A DNA stretch of 64,000 nt from NCBI GenBank assembly GCA_964304625.1, contig OZ199839.1:248001-312000 (forward strand), read 5' to 3'. The notes under the pieces are model-generated. The model saw only the letters and a program-made list of their open reading frames with translations. It had not been told where the DNA came from and searched no databases. The translations under genes and the position numbers were made by a program. Positions 24,462-37,339 of the stretch are shown here, in pieces. Every line of letters begins with the position of its first letter. Positions within the stretch are counted from its first letter, which is position 1. The stretch is from Kudoa neothunni (Eukaryota > Cnidaria).

Positions 24462-24618
24462 TGGAAAGATTAACAAGGGCTTCATATTATTGTGAAATTA
24501 TCTATTTAAAAAAATAAATTTCAAATTGTATATAATTTCAATATTTGTTTAATACACAAAAATTCTCTAAGCAAAAGAAAAACTTAGTAAGGAAAAGGCT
24601 AATATCAATCCCATGATA

Positions 24619-24670
24619 TTAATAACCCTCTAACCGACTTGGGGTATATTACATGTATTACACCCCAAAG
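24619..24670 (+). repeat. piggyBac-type end with hairpin
   Basis: TTAA, then CCCTCTAACCGACTTGGGGT, then ACACCCC after a 15-nt loop: the same TIR and stem-loop order as the intact element at 58.2 kb. It lies about 150 bp outside the long inverted repeat of the next element. It may be an outer end of that element or a relic into which the inner element inserted. Confidence 0.5.
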
Positions 24671-24798
24671 CACTTTTATTCTGACCATAAAATCTCGCGC
24701 GTTTTTTCAAATCTTTTAAAATTTGGGCTATTATCCTAAGTTTGTGAATTTAAGCATTTATTAAAATTTAACGAAAAAAAATTAATTGGATCACCCCC

Positions 24799-27102
24799 TT
24801 AAAAAAATCTATCTTCTCACCAACTTGAGGTGGGTATCACCTCAGACTTTTTTGCTTAAATTTACTTTAAAAATTATTTTAATTTGATTTGCAAATTTTC
24901 TCAAAATTCTATTGCAAGAATTTTGAGAAAAAATCGAAATTACTACAAAAAGTAATCCACTTCAGCTTATTTCGATGACAATGTGCATTCCCGGCGAAAA
25001 CCATGGTGGATATAACTCGCCTTTCCGCGGGCATAATAGCCTTGTTTTTTTAATTAAAAAATTCGATGTCGATGATATTTATGTTTAATTTTTTCATTAA
25101 TTTTAAGTAAACGTTAATATGATATTTCAGTTCTGATTATAAATAAGTCTCAAAATAATAGAGAGGAGTTTACTCGAATAACGCTTCGTACACAAACAAG
25201 TTCCTGTAGAGAAATTACAATGAATGATTTTGATGAAAATCTGTCTTCTGAGAGTGAATTAGATGACTTCTTGTTAAAACCATCGAACTATACTGATGAA
25301 ATTTCAGAAAGTGAGTTTAGTTATAATGCTACAACAAGCAAAAACGGAATTCTTTGGACAGTAAAGAAACCTACGTAATCGAGGGCCTCTATGGAGAATA
25401 TTATGAATTCCCATACTGGCCCAACCGCATACGCTAGCTACATAACGGGTCCCAAATATTTTGGATTGCTTTGTTATATTTTTCACAGCCCAAATTTGTG
25501 AAGAGATAACAAAATTCACAAATATATTTAGGAAAGCTAGATTTCGTGACTCATGGATTAATCTGGATGAAATAGAATTTAAAGGATTCTTGGGATCCCT
25601 AATATTAATGGCCGTTCATAATGATAGAGAGGAGCCATTGACTGAACTTTTCAATTTAACTGCAGGGTAGCCTATCTATCGGCGACTCTTCATTTATCAC
25701 CAATTTCAGAAAATATTAAGATGTCTTCATTTTGATGACATGTCCACTAGAGAACAACGGAGAGAAAACGACAAATTTTGTCCTATTCGTAATGTATGGA
25801 ACATGCGGATACAAATATTGCCGATGTGTTTTGCACCTAATGAAGATGCTACTGTTGATGAGCAGTTAGTATCTTTTAGAGGAAGGTGTCTATTTAGGCA
25901 ATATATGTAATTGAAACCAGCGAAATACGGGTTGAAGTTTTTTCTTCTTGTCAATCCATTGGATAATAATATCGTAAATATTTCTCCATACCTTGGAAAA
26001 AACGGAGATGAAATTGACCGAAGCTATAGTGTTGGAGAAAGTATTGTCTTATCACTGGTAGCCCCTCAGTTTCATTCCGAAAGACCGATTATGGCAGACA
26101 ACTTCTTTTCATCCTTAAAGTTTGCGACTAAGTTATTAGAGAGACAGTTAACGTATCTAGGGATCATTCGACATAACACAAGAGAATTATCACCATGTGT
26201 TTTTCCTTCCAAACACAGAGAGTTGTATAGGACCACCTTCGCATTTTTCAAAAAAAATATGTTAACAAGAAAAGGAAATGTGTGGTTATTTTGTCGACTG
26301 GGACTATTAATACGAACATTTCTAGTGAATATGAAAAGAAAAAGCCCCAACCAATATCGCGGTACAACAAAACAAAAGGGGTAATGGACACTGTTGACAG
26401 AATGTTGTCGTCTGTCTCTGTAAGACGATTTAACAGGAGATGGCTCATGGTTGTATTTTTCAATATGGTCGACTTATCATTAATAAATGCTTTGCGTTAT
26501 GCAGAAACATATATAATGATAAAACGAAATTAAGATTCACTTTTTTGAAGGAAATGGCCGAGACCACCCTGTACCAGCCAGTCGCTGATGAACAGAAACA
26601 TGAAAATAAATAAGTCATCAAAAGATCTTCTTCATCATCTCTCCAAAATTCAAGTGACTTATCATCAAAAATAAAACAAGGACGTTGCGTGCTTTTCCCA
26701 CTCCAAAATAACATCAAATAAATGTTCGAATTGTAGTAAATTCTACTGCAAACTTCATTCTTCGAATAAATGTACAGATTGTGCTTAAGTTAAATTCTCA
26801 TTTTTTTACTATTTTATCAAAGTTTATTTTGCTTCAAAAATGTCGTTTTATGGCTGTTTGACAGTATTGTTTTGGTTTAATTTCTTCCGGAAACGTGCGA
26901 TACATAACTGAAACTAATCGAGTGAGATTACTTAATGTGGTAATTTCGGGTTTTCTCAAAATTCTTACGATAGAATTTTTTAAAAATTTGCAAATCAAAT
27001 TAAAATAATTTTTAAAGTAAATATAAGCAAAAAAAGTCTGGGGTGATATTTACCCCAAGTTAGTTGGAGGGTGGTATTTTTTTTTGTAGCTTAGAGGTTT
27101 AA
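24799..27102 (+). mobile_element. Decayed piggyBac element with ~115-bp inverted repeats
   Basis: The left end (from about 24811) and right end (to about 27074) share a long inverted repeat. It contains CAACTTGAGGTGGGTATCAC on the left and its slightly diverged counterpart CTAACTTGGGGTAAATATCAC on the right, followed by matching AT-rich sequence. The first includes the stem GAGGTG...CACCTC, the second GGGGT...ACCCC. A TTAA lies at 24800-24803 and another at 27099-27102. The transposase inside (25220-26788) is the same subfamily as the intact copy at 58540-60189. Confidence 0.75.
25220..26788 (+). pseudogene. Decayed piggyBac transposase, sibling of the intact copy
   Basis: From ATG 25220 the N-terminal acidic region and GILWTVKKP match the intact protein (GILWTLNKP). 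The first catalytic Asp lies in TVDEQLVSFRGRC, the second in IMADNFFSSLKFA, and the third region in GVMDTVDRMLSSVSVRRFNRRW. A Cys-rich tail (CSNCSKFYCKLHSSNKC) precedes the stop. There are in-frame stops near 25377, 25669, 25908 and 26532 and at least one frame change around 26280-26380. The enzyme is dead, though it could still be bound in trans by the 58.5-kb product. Confidence 0.85.
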
Positions 27103-27199
27103 TAACATCTGATAATATAAAAATAAATATTTCCAAGTTAATATTAACAAAAAATCTCCGCAAATACCACATCACACACTACAACAATACAATCATATT

Positions 27200-27839
27200 T
27201 TAAGCGTCACTATTAATCAACTTTTTCAAGTTTCCTATTCGTTTGACATTGGCAATGTTGCTTTCAGAATAGGCGCTATCATTTATTCGTCCGTTAATAA
27301 CACTAAGTATGCGATTTAATGATTTATTGAGACCATCCTTGATTTGTGATCGCGCTAAAAATACTCATTCATATTTGTAACACAAACTATGATCACAACT
27401 TTGTTGGTCCGCATTGGAACACTCGGTGACAAAAGTTTTGTGGTGGATACTGATAATTTTTTTAAAGCATGAACGTAAAGTTCCTACATAATCTTAGAAT
27501 CTAATCTATTTCATTAAGTTACCTCCAAGATGGAGAAATTTGAAGTGGGCGTTAATTTCTGTGGTACTGTCTTCATCATTATTTATTTGGGTATCCATGA
27601 AATTCTCATTTGCAACTCTACTTATATTGTATAGAGACACAGCCGAGGATATCAACTGTTCTGAGTCTCTAGAAACACACAAAATTAATATGTTCGAATG
27701 TTTATCAGTGTATGGAGCTAGAATAAATAATATTAGTTATCATATTTGTTCAGCGCCTAACAATATTTGTGGTACCTGAAACCGAATGATATATTTTTGA
27801 AAGGCCGTAGGTACCGAAATATTTTCTGGTGATTTTCAT
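27200..27839 (-). CDS. Unrecognised 171-aa protein, four exons
   Basis: Exons in reading order are 27839-27776, 27717-27523, 27483-27382 and 27354-27200. Every junction is GT-AG and phase-consistent (phases 1, 2, 1), with introns of 58, 39 and 27 nt, and the chain is open from ATG to TAA. The protein starts MKITRKYFGTYGLSK, has no signal peptide or membrane segment, and contains a mostly hydrophobic strand (NILILCVS) near residue 30. Further on are a Cys-containing middle part and a C-terminal helix-like region (KDGLNKSLNRILSVINGRIN). I do not recognise the family. It lies head-to-head with MTREX, 279 bp away, which suggests a shared promoter region. Confidence 0.6.
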
Positions 27840-28118
27840 TAGATGTGATTATTTTCATTAGATGTGATTTGATGTGTTTAACATTGAAAGTATCATTTCC
27901 TTCCAATTCATAAACTAAATATCTTCAATTTTTGTGGAAAAATTAAAATTCTATACATACAAACAATTGATGTCGTGATTACCTTTTTTTCACTCTTGGC
28001 ATAAATATAAAAAGGACAAATAACGCCAAATCTTTAATCGAACAATCCTGCTTAAAAAACCACGCGCGCGCAACCCAAACGTGTTTGCTTCTAGTTATAG
28101 TTTGGATTGGTGAGTGTG
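27840..28118. promoter_or_regulatory. Likely bidirectional promoter region between the 171-aa gene and MTREX
   Basis: Two genes start 279 bp apart and point away from each other. The interval contains a direct repeat of ATTTTCATTAGATGTGATT (two copies near 27832-27868) and a short alternating CG run (CACGCGCGCGC) near 28061. This is inference from layout; no specific binding site is claimed. Confidence 0.35.
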
Positions 28119-31100
28119 ATGACGCAAAATATAATGACCAACCAGTCAACCGACAGTGAAGATGAGGATATGTTCAGCTGTTTTGATAGAAAACGAAAAA
28201 TCGACCAAGAATCACCGATCGTTACTAGTAACACGGGCGAAGAAGCAGAACACGACGAACCGACAATTGCTCCTTCAACTACAACCGAATCACTACTTGT
28301 TGATAATAACGATGATGGTGTGGAAATGGAAACAATGTTAATTTTTTTGTATGCTGATTGCATTATGTGATCAATTATCTAGAATGATGGATTATTACAA
28401 GAAAACAACTATTCGTGAATTGAAGTTTAATGGATCCGCTTCACATCAAGTGGTGATACCTGGTGATGATGTTGAATATGTGGATTTGAAACCGAGAGGG
28501 AATTGTCCTCCAGCTAAAGTGTTTCATATTTTTATATTGCTGATTAATTGTTAATTATTAATATTAAATATTTAATTTGATTTAGTTAGTTAATTTAATT
28601 TAATTAATTTAATTTGCAGGAATATCCCTTCGAGTTGGACTCCTTTCAGAAAGAGGCAATCAAATGTATTGAAAATGATCAAAGTGTGCTGGTGGCTGCA
28701 CACACCTCAGCTGGAAAAACTGTCATAGCTCAATATGCGATTGCACAATGTCTCAAGAATCATCAACGTGTCATTTACACTAGTCCAATTAAGGTGTTTT
28801 AATCATTAGGCTGAATGTCTTCGACAAGTTAATGGTGATTGGTTAGGCGTTAAGCAATCAAAAATATAGAGAGTTGGCGGAAGAATTTGTGGACGTGGGA
28901 TTGCAAACTGGCGATGTGACTATCAATCCCACCGCCAGCTGTCTTGTTATGACCACTGAGGTATGCTTAGTAACAAATTGAAATAGTTGCAACAAAGAGC
29001 GATTATTTTGTTTTGTTTGTGATGAATAACAAAGCGTATAATGTAACCGTTTAGATTCTTCGTAGTATGTTATATAGAGGTTCCGAGTTGATGAGGGAAG
29101 TTGGTTGGGTTATATTTGATGAAATCCATTACATGAGGGATACAAGTAATGCATCATTGGATTAATGTTGATTTTTTGATTGAACTGTTAAGCCCGCGGT
29201 GTGGTTTGGGAGGAAACAATTATACTGTTGCCACACAACGTTAGATATGTGTTTTTTATCGGCAACCATTCCCGAACGCCACTCAATTCGCTCAGTGGAT
29301 CGCTGTCACTCACACTCAGGTAATTGTGATTGATTTATTTGGTGGAAAAATGAAATTGATTAGCCCGTCCATGTTGTTTCTACCGATTTTCGACCTACTC
29401 CACTCCAACATTACATTTTTCCAAGTGGCAGCAATGGACTCTATTTAGTCTTGGATGAGGAGGTATTAGCGCAATTATTATTTTCCATTTTTAAGATATT
29501 TATCAAATTATTTGTAAGAGACTATGTAAATTAAGTAAATTAAAGTGGATTCAAAAATAGATGGTAAAATCGGTGTATTTTTAAAACTTAAGTTATTATG
29601 CTATTTTGGAGCTTAAAATAAATTAAAAATTGTTGTTGAATAAATATTAGGTTGTAGTTAGAGAATATGTTAAAATCTCAAATACACCTACGTACTGGGT
29701 AATAACGAAGTATTTATTTGAGAAAAGACACGCATTAAATATGTAATTCAAACGTATTATTTAATAAGTTTTTTTTAAATTTTATACATTTAAAAATTAT
29801 TGGAAATAAAATTAAAAGAAGATAATAGTAACTGAGGTGATTGAAACAAACCATTGTTGAATAATTTGTCCTAAGATGTTAATTAAATGTTCTCATTTAT
29901 CTGTATTTGTTTCTGTTATCTACTTTTGAATGGGCGTTATTTTTAAAAATAATTTGATGTGGTTTAATCACAGGATTCTTTAATTAATTCTTGTCTTATT
30001 TTTTAAAAATTAATGGGTTTTTTATCGACTTGCGAATTTTTTTGGGAATCACCACATGACTTACGTGAATGTGATGGGGAGACCTTTTTTAAACAAAAAG
30101 AACTGATCATACTTGTATCGATGTATTATTCGAAAATATGACTCATATTAATTTAATGCAATTTATGATTATATTCGAGGATAATTGTAGAACTAAATCG
30201 CGATTAAGTACCTATTCTTTTGAAAATTTTGCGAATTGCTATAAATAAAAACAACTATTTTAATCATCCAACATTCTGTTATCTGATTTTACGTAAAAAT
30301 GGGATGAGAAGTTTTTGCCATATTGATTATTATGTTTTAAAGCCTTTTTTGAATGCTTTTACGTAGCAATAATATATATATATATATATATATATGTAAT
30401 CTATTTAAAGAATTGTGTTAAAACGTATGTAAGATGAGAGGAGAAAATTCAGTAAGTGTAGTCAAAATAAATTTCAGACTCATTTCTTTTTTTTAAATTT
30501 GAATCTCGCGTACTGTCCAAATAGTTCAATTTTAATGTATAAACTAATCAGATTTAATATTTAGAATCTTTTTTATTTCTTCTAATAACGTATTGTTGGT
30601 AAAAAAATAATAAACGTGTAAAAAGTCGGTATAGAACGTTTACCTCAATAATCACTTAAACATGTATCCCAGTATATTACAATTGAGATAAATAATAAAA
30701 ATGTCGGTTGGTTTAAGGAATACTCTATCGACAAAACCGCATCGAATTTAGCATTGCCAAATATTTTTTGTGCTTTTAAATATTAATGGAGTTCAGACAA
30801 ATGCCTTCACAAGTAGATTATTAAACCTCGCTGATTAATATTCTAAAGCAGAGGTTCTCAAATGTTTTTTCTTAAATTTACCCCTTAACTTGGAAGCGAA
30901 ATTCACATCTACTTTAAGGTTGTATACGTATTATTGGATCATTTGGTTACACCTCTAGAAGATAAACGAGGTATAACTAAGACTGATAGTAGTTTTATAA
31001 ATAGTTGTTAAATACCTATGCCTAAAACAATTTAAGCATTTCTATTAACCTCTTTATTGAGTCAAATAACCATGAATAATATAACTTCTTAGAAATCTTG

Positions 31101-34100
31101 AAACACGTGACAAACGGCATTATGAAAAAATTGTCTGCATCCAATTTAGATGCCGCCTAATTTACTCCTGGTTGAGAATCCCTGATCTAAATAATTATTT
31201 ACTTCGTTTAATAGTTTTATTTATTTTTATAGTCATCTAAGAATGTTTAACTAATTTAAATTTATTGTTTCGTCTTCGACACGCATGAAATAACTCAATT
31301 TTTTTGTGGAGTTATTCTTCAAATAATAATAATAGCTCCCATATACATAATTCAGTACGAAATTAATTATATAAGGATCATCTAGTTGTAAAGTTATTAT
31401 ATCGGGGAATTTATTCCTGAGGATCCATGAGGCCAAAACTGGACAAAAAATTTTTATACGTTAGTTTCTATATCAGTTTCATATTTGAGTAAAGAAAAAT
31501 TTATCTGTGAAAATAGATTTAAGGAATAGTAATTTAAACTATTTTAGATATATCTATGCCATTTTTAATAGAAAATAACTTTTGAAATAATAGCTTGCAT
31601 AAAACATTCTAATATTTATTAAAAATTGGCCTACAATAATAATACAAGTAATATTAATAATTTAACAACTCAAAAGAATTGTTAGTTTTAAAAATCAAGT
31701 TAAAAAATTGTTCGCAACGTTTTAACCCCGCGAACCTCTGTATTGTAACATTGAGATTTTAAGATTTGAGCTCGTAATTAAACATTATAAAAGATTATAA
31801 TCGATATTTGCGTTTCATTAAGTTGTGAATCGGAAAGTTTATAATAGATTATCACTGGGGAAATTTTTTAGTGGAATTGTGTCATGGAAGAAGATTTTAA
31901 TCTAATTGTGATATTTCTCTTAATTTTTGTTGATGATTAATCGTAAACTTTAATCGTTGGGTTTCTCTTTAAATGCTAACATTATTTAAAAAATTGTAAT
32001 TTTCTATGGTTGAGAAATTAAATAGGTTAATGCGGACATAATTTCTTCTTTTATGCGTAAATCAAATGTTGTATTATATAATTATTTTTGTTTATCTTGT
32101 ACGCTCTAAATCTCAATGAGTTAAGGCCGTTTGAATAAGAAAATGCAGCGTTAATCAATAAATTAGTTGACTTTGTTAGGCAATTTGTTCTTCACATCTT
32201 TTATTTATGTTACCGACGATGTCTTGTTAGAATACTGAACGAATCTTCAAAAATTAGACTCATTTTTATGTATAACATTATAAAGTTTTTAAATTTATTA
32301 TTCTTAATTAATTAGTAAACAGTTCTGCATTTTGTAAGTAAAGCAGTTCACTAAAATTACTTGATTGTATTTTAGCCTTTCGTGAATGTGCCATAACAAC
32401 CTTTGTTAACTGTAGTAAAGTTAATTCAGTGCCTAACTTACATTAACCGCATATTTTAAATAGAGCTGTTAATAGCTTGATAAATTATTATCACCAGCAA
32501 AATGACGTCATAATAGTGACTTTTTATAGGGAGTTTTTCGCAGTGATACTTTTAACCGTGCTATGTCAACTTTGAATGGACAAGATGACTCGCTTCTAGA
32601 CAGCGACAAAAACAATCGAAACCATTCCAAAAAAGACAAATTCAAATCTCCCGCTAGAAAACAGTCTATGAACACTTGTATTGATAATGTTTCGCGTCTT
32701 GTTGAACTTGGCATCAAAAAAAGCTATACACCCATAATTGTGTTCAGTTTCAGCAAAAAGGAATGCGAGGCATATGCCACAGGATTAGCTAAAATGAATT
32801 TGAATGATGACACCGAGAAATACAACATAGACAAAGTGTTTTCGAGTGCAATTGCATGCTTGTCTGACCAAGACAAAGAACTACCTCAAGTTAAAAATGC
32901 GTTACCACTTTTGTTGAGAGGTATTGGAATCCACCATTCGGGATTGATGCCAATTCTGAAAGAGATCACTGAGATTCTATTTTCCGAAGGACTCATTAAG
33001 GTATTTGCAATGATTGATTACGGATTTGAACTGCTGGACTAATGTAAAATTGATATACACATGACATGGCTGTTTTAGGTGTTGTTCGCGACTGAAACGT
33101 TTGCGATGGGCTTAAATATGCCAGCAAGAACTGTGATTTTTACAAGTATAAAAAAATTTGATGGTACCGAACGCCGTACTCTCACCAGCGGTGAATATAT
33201 TCAAATGAGTGGTCGTGCTGGTCGTAGAGGTTTGGATGATCGTGGAATTGTCATTCTCATTGCAGACAGCAAACTTGATCCAACTGAAGGAAGAAATCTT
33301 CTCCAAGGTGACCCTGATCAATTAATTAGTGCGTTCCGTCTCACCTACAATATGTTGTTGAATTTGCTGCGTCTTGAGGGAGTAAATCCTGAGTATATGG
33401 TTGAGAAAAGCTTCCATCAATTCCAAATCAGTTCTTCTATTCCCGAGAAATTGGAAAGTAACATCTAAGATCATGATGTTTATCTCTCTATAGATTCACT
33501 TTTTCGCCTTCTCATAATGTTTTATGTTGTAGGGGTCAAATCGCTCGAAATAGAGTACGAAAGATTGAATGTGACTGACGATGACAGCAAATCCGACGAT
33601 ATCGAATCATACATGATTTTGAAGAATAATGTTGATTCGATGGCGTTACAAGTGAACAACTATATTCGGGATCCTAAATATGTTCTTCCATACTTACAAC
33701 CTGGAAGACTGATTAAAATCAAACACAAAGACGAAGATTTCAATTGGGGTTGTTTGGTTAATTTCCAAAAACGCAAACAAGGCTCCAATCATGTATATAT
33801 CCTCGAAATTCTCCTCAACTGTGACAACACCACAATAAAAACCTCGTCCTACCAATTTCCAAAACCCGCTCCACCAAACGCTAAACCTAATCAAGTTGAA
33901 ATGGTTGTACTTCCCGTTAGTTTGGAGATGGTAGATGCCATTAGTTGTATCAAAATTTTTATCCCTTCGGATGTCCGGTCTTCTGATGCTCGTCGTCGCA
34001 TTTCAATGACCGTCAAAGAGATCGAGAAAAAGTTTTTGAACGATCTCCCTCTTCTTGATCCTATCAAGGATATGCATATAAACGAGGAAGATTTTCTACA

Positions 34101-36193
34101 GCTACATTCTGCCTATCAACGTTTGTGTGATCGTTTGAGTGTGCATCCATTCCATCAAAAATACACCGAAATCACACAACAATCCGATAACGGGAACAAT
34201 ATTTATCTCGAGAAATTGAATAATAAAATGGCTTTGGGTCTTCAGTTGCGATTAGCTAAAGATGATCTCAAACATGTGAAGGATGTTGTTCAGTTGAACG
34301 AGTTGAAGTGCAGAAAAAGGGTTCTTCGAAGGTGATTGTTGTTGCTTAGTGTATGTTGGCCGATACGAGGGAATTTTAATCTAAAAAATGCATGGGGGCA
34401 TGCACCAGCATTTTTTAATTCCAGACATCTTAAGATCCTTTCATATTTAAGTTTTTACCCTTGTTAAATGTTTGACATTATTTGTCACAGGAAATGCTAA
34501 GATAATCCATAACAAAAAATTTACTATATCATTATTTCTATTTCGATAACAATATAGATTTATCTATAGTTATTAACTAAAATATAAAATATTATTGTTT
34601 AGCATATTTATTTTATAAACTAATAAAATAAGTTTAAAAGCGTTATTATTTAATGATTGTGATTAAATAATGAATTTTTAATAAAATTTCAATATAGTTT
34701 ATTTTCATGTTATTTTGATATTATAATTTATTTTTTACATTATCATCGTTATATTATAGTAATTAAATTTAACGTTGTTAAATAGTTTAATTTTTATCAT
34801 TGTAGTCATAAATATTTAATTTGTGTCAACAAAAGAAATTGTATACATTTTTGGTTTATTTTAATATTATTCATATTAATAGAGTTAAATAATTTGAAAT
34901 AGACGAACTTTTGATTAATTATTTAGAATTTTCCTAAAAATTTGGAGAGTATATTATCGTTTGATTGTATCCTATATTCACATATGTATAAACCAATTTT
35001 GAAATAATTAACGACTGCAGGCATTAAGTTAGCTATCAAATGTTGTTGATTTAATGCGAGTGGTATTTTTTAATTTTCACAAAATTTCTCTTAGATGGTG
35101 AAATTACGCAATTTTCGTTTGGTAATGGATGTTCTACCTAACTCAAAATTTTGTTTGTGCTATCCATTAGTTATTTATTTTTAACGTTTTTACAGTAATT
35201 GTTAGCTGAGGGTTATTTTCTGGATATATCACCCCTATGTCTAATTTGTAATCGTATTAAAATTAATAAGACAACTTTAATTTTTATAGTTAGCTGTTTT
35301 ATTTCTTTGGCTATTTCAAAATTCGAGTATAACATCGGAAAACTCCATCCATATCAGTTGAATTTTTTGTGATTATAATTATCACATTCTTATTATTATA
35401 AATTCAAAACTTGTATCGCTAGTCACACGATTTCTGCAGCTGACACTACATATCGTATTGACGTTGGTTTTTTTAGGCTGGGATTCATATCGTCGGCTGA
35501 TGTGATTGAACTTAAAGGTAGAGTTGCTTGCGAGATAAGCAGGTAAATTGAAAATAATTTTAACTTTTTTATTCGGTATCTATATGGATAACCTCATAAC
35601 TTATATAGTGCCGATGAACTGCTTCTTACTGAAATGTTATTCAATGGAGTGTTCAACGAATTGAGCGTACATCAAATAAGTGCGCTATTGAGTTGTTTCG
35701 TATTCCAAGAGAAGGTATACCTGTTTTATATTCTGCTTATTTTCCATCCGATTATAGACAAATACCACTGGAAACGTTAAACTTGAAAGCGAACTAAGCG
35801 GACCTCTTAAGATACTGCAAGATACCGCAAAGAAAATAGCCAAAGTTTCCAACGAAGCGAAATTCTCACTTGATTCCACTCAATACGTGAATCAATTCGT
35901 ATCCATGTTGATGGATGTTGTGTATACATGGTCGAAAGGTGCGTCGTTTTCCCAGATATCAAAAATGACGGATGTTTTCGAAGGTTATTTCTAACATTTG
36001 ACCAGTTATTCAACACCTGTGATTATATTAAATAGGAAGCATTATTCGATGTATAAGACGATTGGAAGAACTTGTTAGACAACTATGCATGGCCGCGAAA
36101 GTTATTGGAAATAATGAACTAGAGGAAAAATTCTCACAGGCTGTGCAATGTATTAAAAGAGATATTATTTTTGCCGCTAGTTTGTACCTATAA
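28119..36193 (+). CDS. MTREX: Exosome RNA helicase MTR4 (MTREX/SKIV2L2)
   Basis: Fourteen exons: 28119-28336, 28383-28518, 28620-28793, 28847-28960, 29055-29145, 29193-29319, 29364-29462, 32530-33000, 33079-33457, 33533-34331, 35477-35542, 35609-35714, 35758-35983, 36036-36193. The product is about 1053 aa (human 1042). MTR4 is the nuclear 3'-5' RNA helicase that feeds RNA to the exosome. Motifs are AHTSAGKT (about residue 145), FDEIHYMRD (236), SGRAGRRG (521), the arch/KOW segment [27 protein letters not shown], and the end FAASLYL. In exon 6 the frame shifts twice within about 25 nt around the SAT motif: one extra T in a T run and one extra C in a C run. This suggests assembly errors or a genuine lesion; every other junction is in phase. 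One intron is 3067 nt, another 1145 nt; the rest are 43-101 nt. Confidence 0.95.
30849..31184. mobile_element. Non-autonomous hAT element inside the MTREX intron
   Basis: The left end reads CAGAGGTTCTCAAATG and the right end, reverse-complemented, CAGGGATTCTCAACCAGG. Flanking 8-mers TTCTAAAG (30841-30848) and ATCTAAAT (31185-31192) match at six positions, a decayed hAT target duplication. It is 336 bp with no coding capacity. Confidence 0.65.
31251..31436 (-). pseudogene. Possible BTB/POZ-domain fragment
   Basis: The minus-strand frame contains [20 protein letters not shown] followed by a [18 protein letters not shown] stretch. This resembles the BTB/POZ pattern LAxxSxxF...I.L.DDP..F...L.YIYxGxY. 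It has no ATG start and no flanking BTB sequence was found. It is either a relic or chance, and it lies inside an MTREX intron in the opposite orientation. Confidence 0.25.
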
Positions 36194-36669
36194 AGTATTA
36201 TATGTTTAGTTATCTCGTGTTTTTAACCTTCGCATTAATCCCTTTTCCATTTAAATTCTAAAAGAAGCAATAATTGTCAAAAACATTAGATGGATGATCA
36301 ATCTAAGATAATCAAAAATAAGTCTCACACTTCCGGCTTGCTTTAAACATAACATCTCCAACACCTCTTGTGTATTATGAAATATAACAATTAATTTGGA
36401 AGACAACGAATTTAACTGTAAATAGTTAACAACTCTAAATTTAAAATTATTTACTCTAGTGGGAAGTTTCCTATGTAAATAATTTTTACAACTAAATATT
36501 ATTTTTAATAAATGTTTTCCGCGTAATTTTTCATTAACCTTAATTTTAGCTTAAATAATTTATTAAATAAAAGGATTATCTTAAATACGCACGCGCATTG
36601 AATTTTTTCTTAAAGTAGGTATTTACGAGAATTTAAATATTTTATATTTTTTCAAAAAATTATCTGATC

Positions 36670-36885
36670 TATTCTTGGAATGCCAATTTTCGGGTTATGC
36701 ATGACATTGACCTCACGACGAATGCAGCGGAACTACTTCATCTCCATTTCTCCTCAAGGTTCAATCAATTTCATTCTAGCACTGATACTTTCATATATGA
36801 GCTTAAGGAAACCCAAAATTTAATGGAGCAGGGAATATATTATGTTTTGTGCCACCAAAATACTGAAAATTCAAAATGCAAATAA
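36670..36885 (+). pseudogene. MULE-type transposase C-terminal fragment
   Basis: The frame around 36697 encodes DIDLTTNAAELLHLHFSSRF followed by a short segment ending in YELKETQNLMEQ. This matches the pattern RTNNxxExWHxxFNxxF..HPxIxxFxxxLKxxQ found near the C-terminus of many animal MULE transposases. Nothing upstream encodes the DDE core, so it is a relic. The remainder of 36194-37339 is AT-rich without genes. Confidence 0.5.
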
Positions 36886-37339
36886 AAAATGTGGAAAATT
36901 CGAAATATTTGCTCCCAATATGATAAATACTACGGAAAACTATTTTTGGAATCCATTACAAGAATTTATAGTTGGAAATTTGATTAAATTATCCGTTAAA
37001 AAAATATATATTTCGCAAAGCTGATTACACAAATTCAATAATAGGATTGAAATCCGCTCGCTTCAAACTGATAGTCAATCGGAGTTAACAATCCCCCCTT
37101 ATATTCTATTAATAACTGCTAACTTAATACCGTCAACTATTTACTTAATTTATCTATCTATATACATAATTTAAATGGGCTTAAATCGCATTGAACAACC
37201 AAGAAAAGTCAAGTTAGCGGTAAATATTTGAATCGATTTAAATACAGCTAGAAAAATCAATCTGAGAAAAAACAGGATAAAAAAATTATTTAAACCACAT
37301 TTCCGTTATTTTTTTCCACATATAAAAATAAAAGTTTAA

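Larger units (their letters stand above)
29463..32529 (+). other. Unusually large MTREX intron (3067 nt)
   Basis: This GT-AG intron is about 50 times longer than most introns in the window. It carries a hAT element (30849-31184), a (TA)n tract near 30371-30395 and a BTB-like fragment on the opposite strand (31251-31436). The rest is AT-rich and plain. Confidence 0.85.

Noticed and set aside
27540-27779. 79-codon plus-strand frame with a hydrophobic start
   Set aside because: It is the shadow of exon 2 and part of an intron of the four-exon minus-strand gene, which is much better supported by phase.
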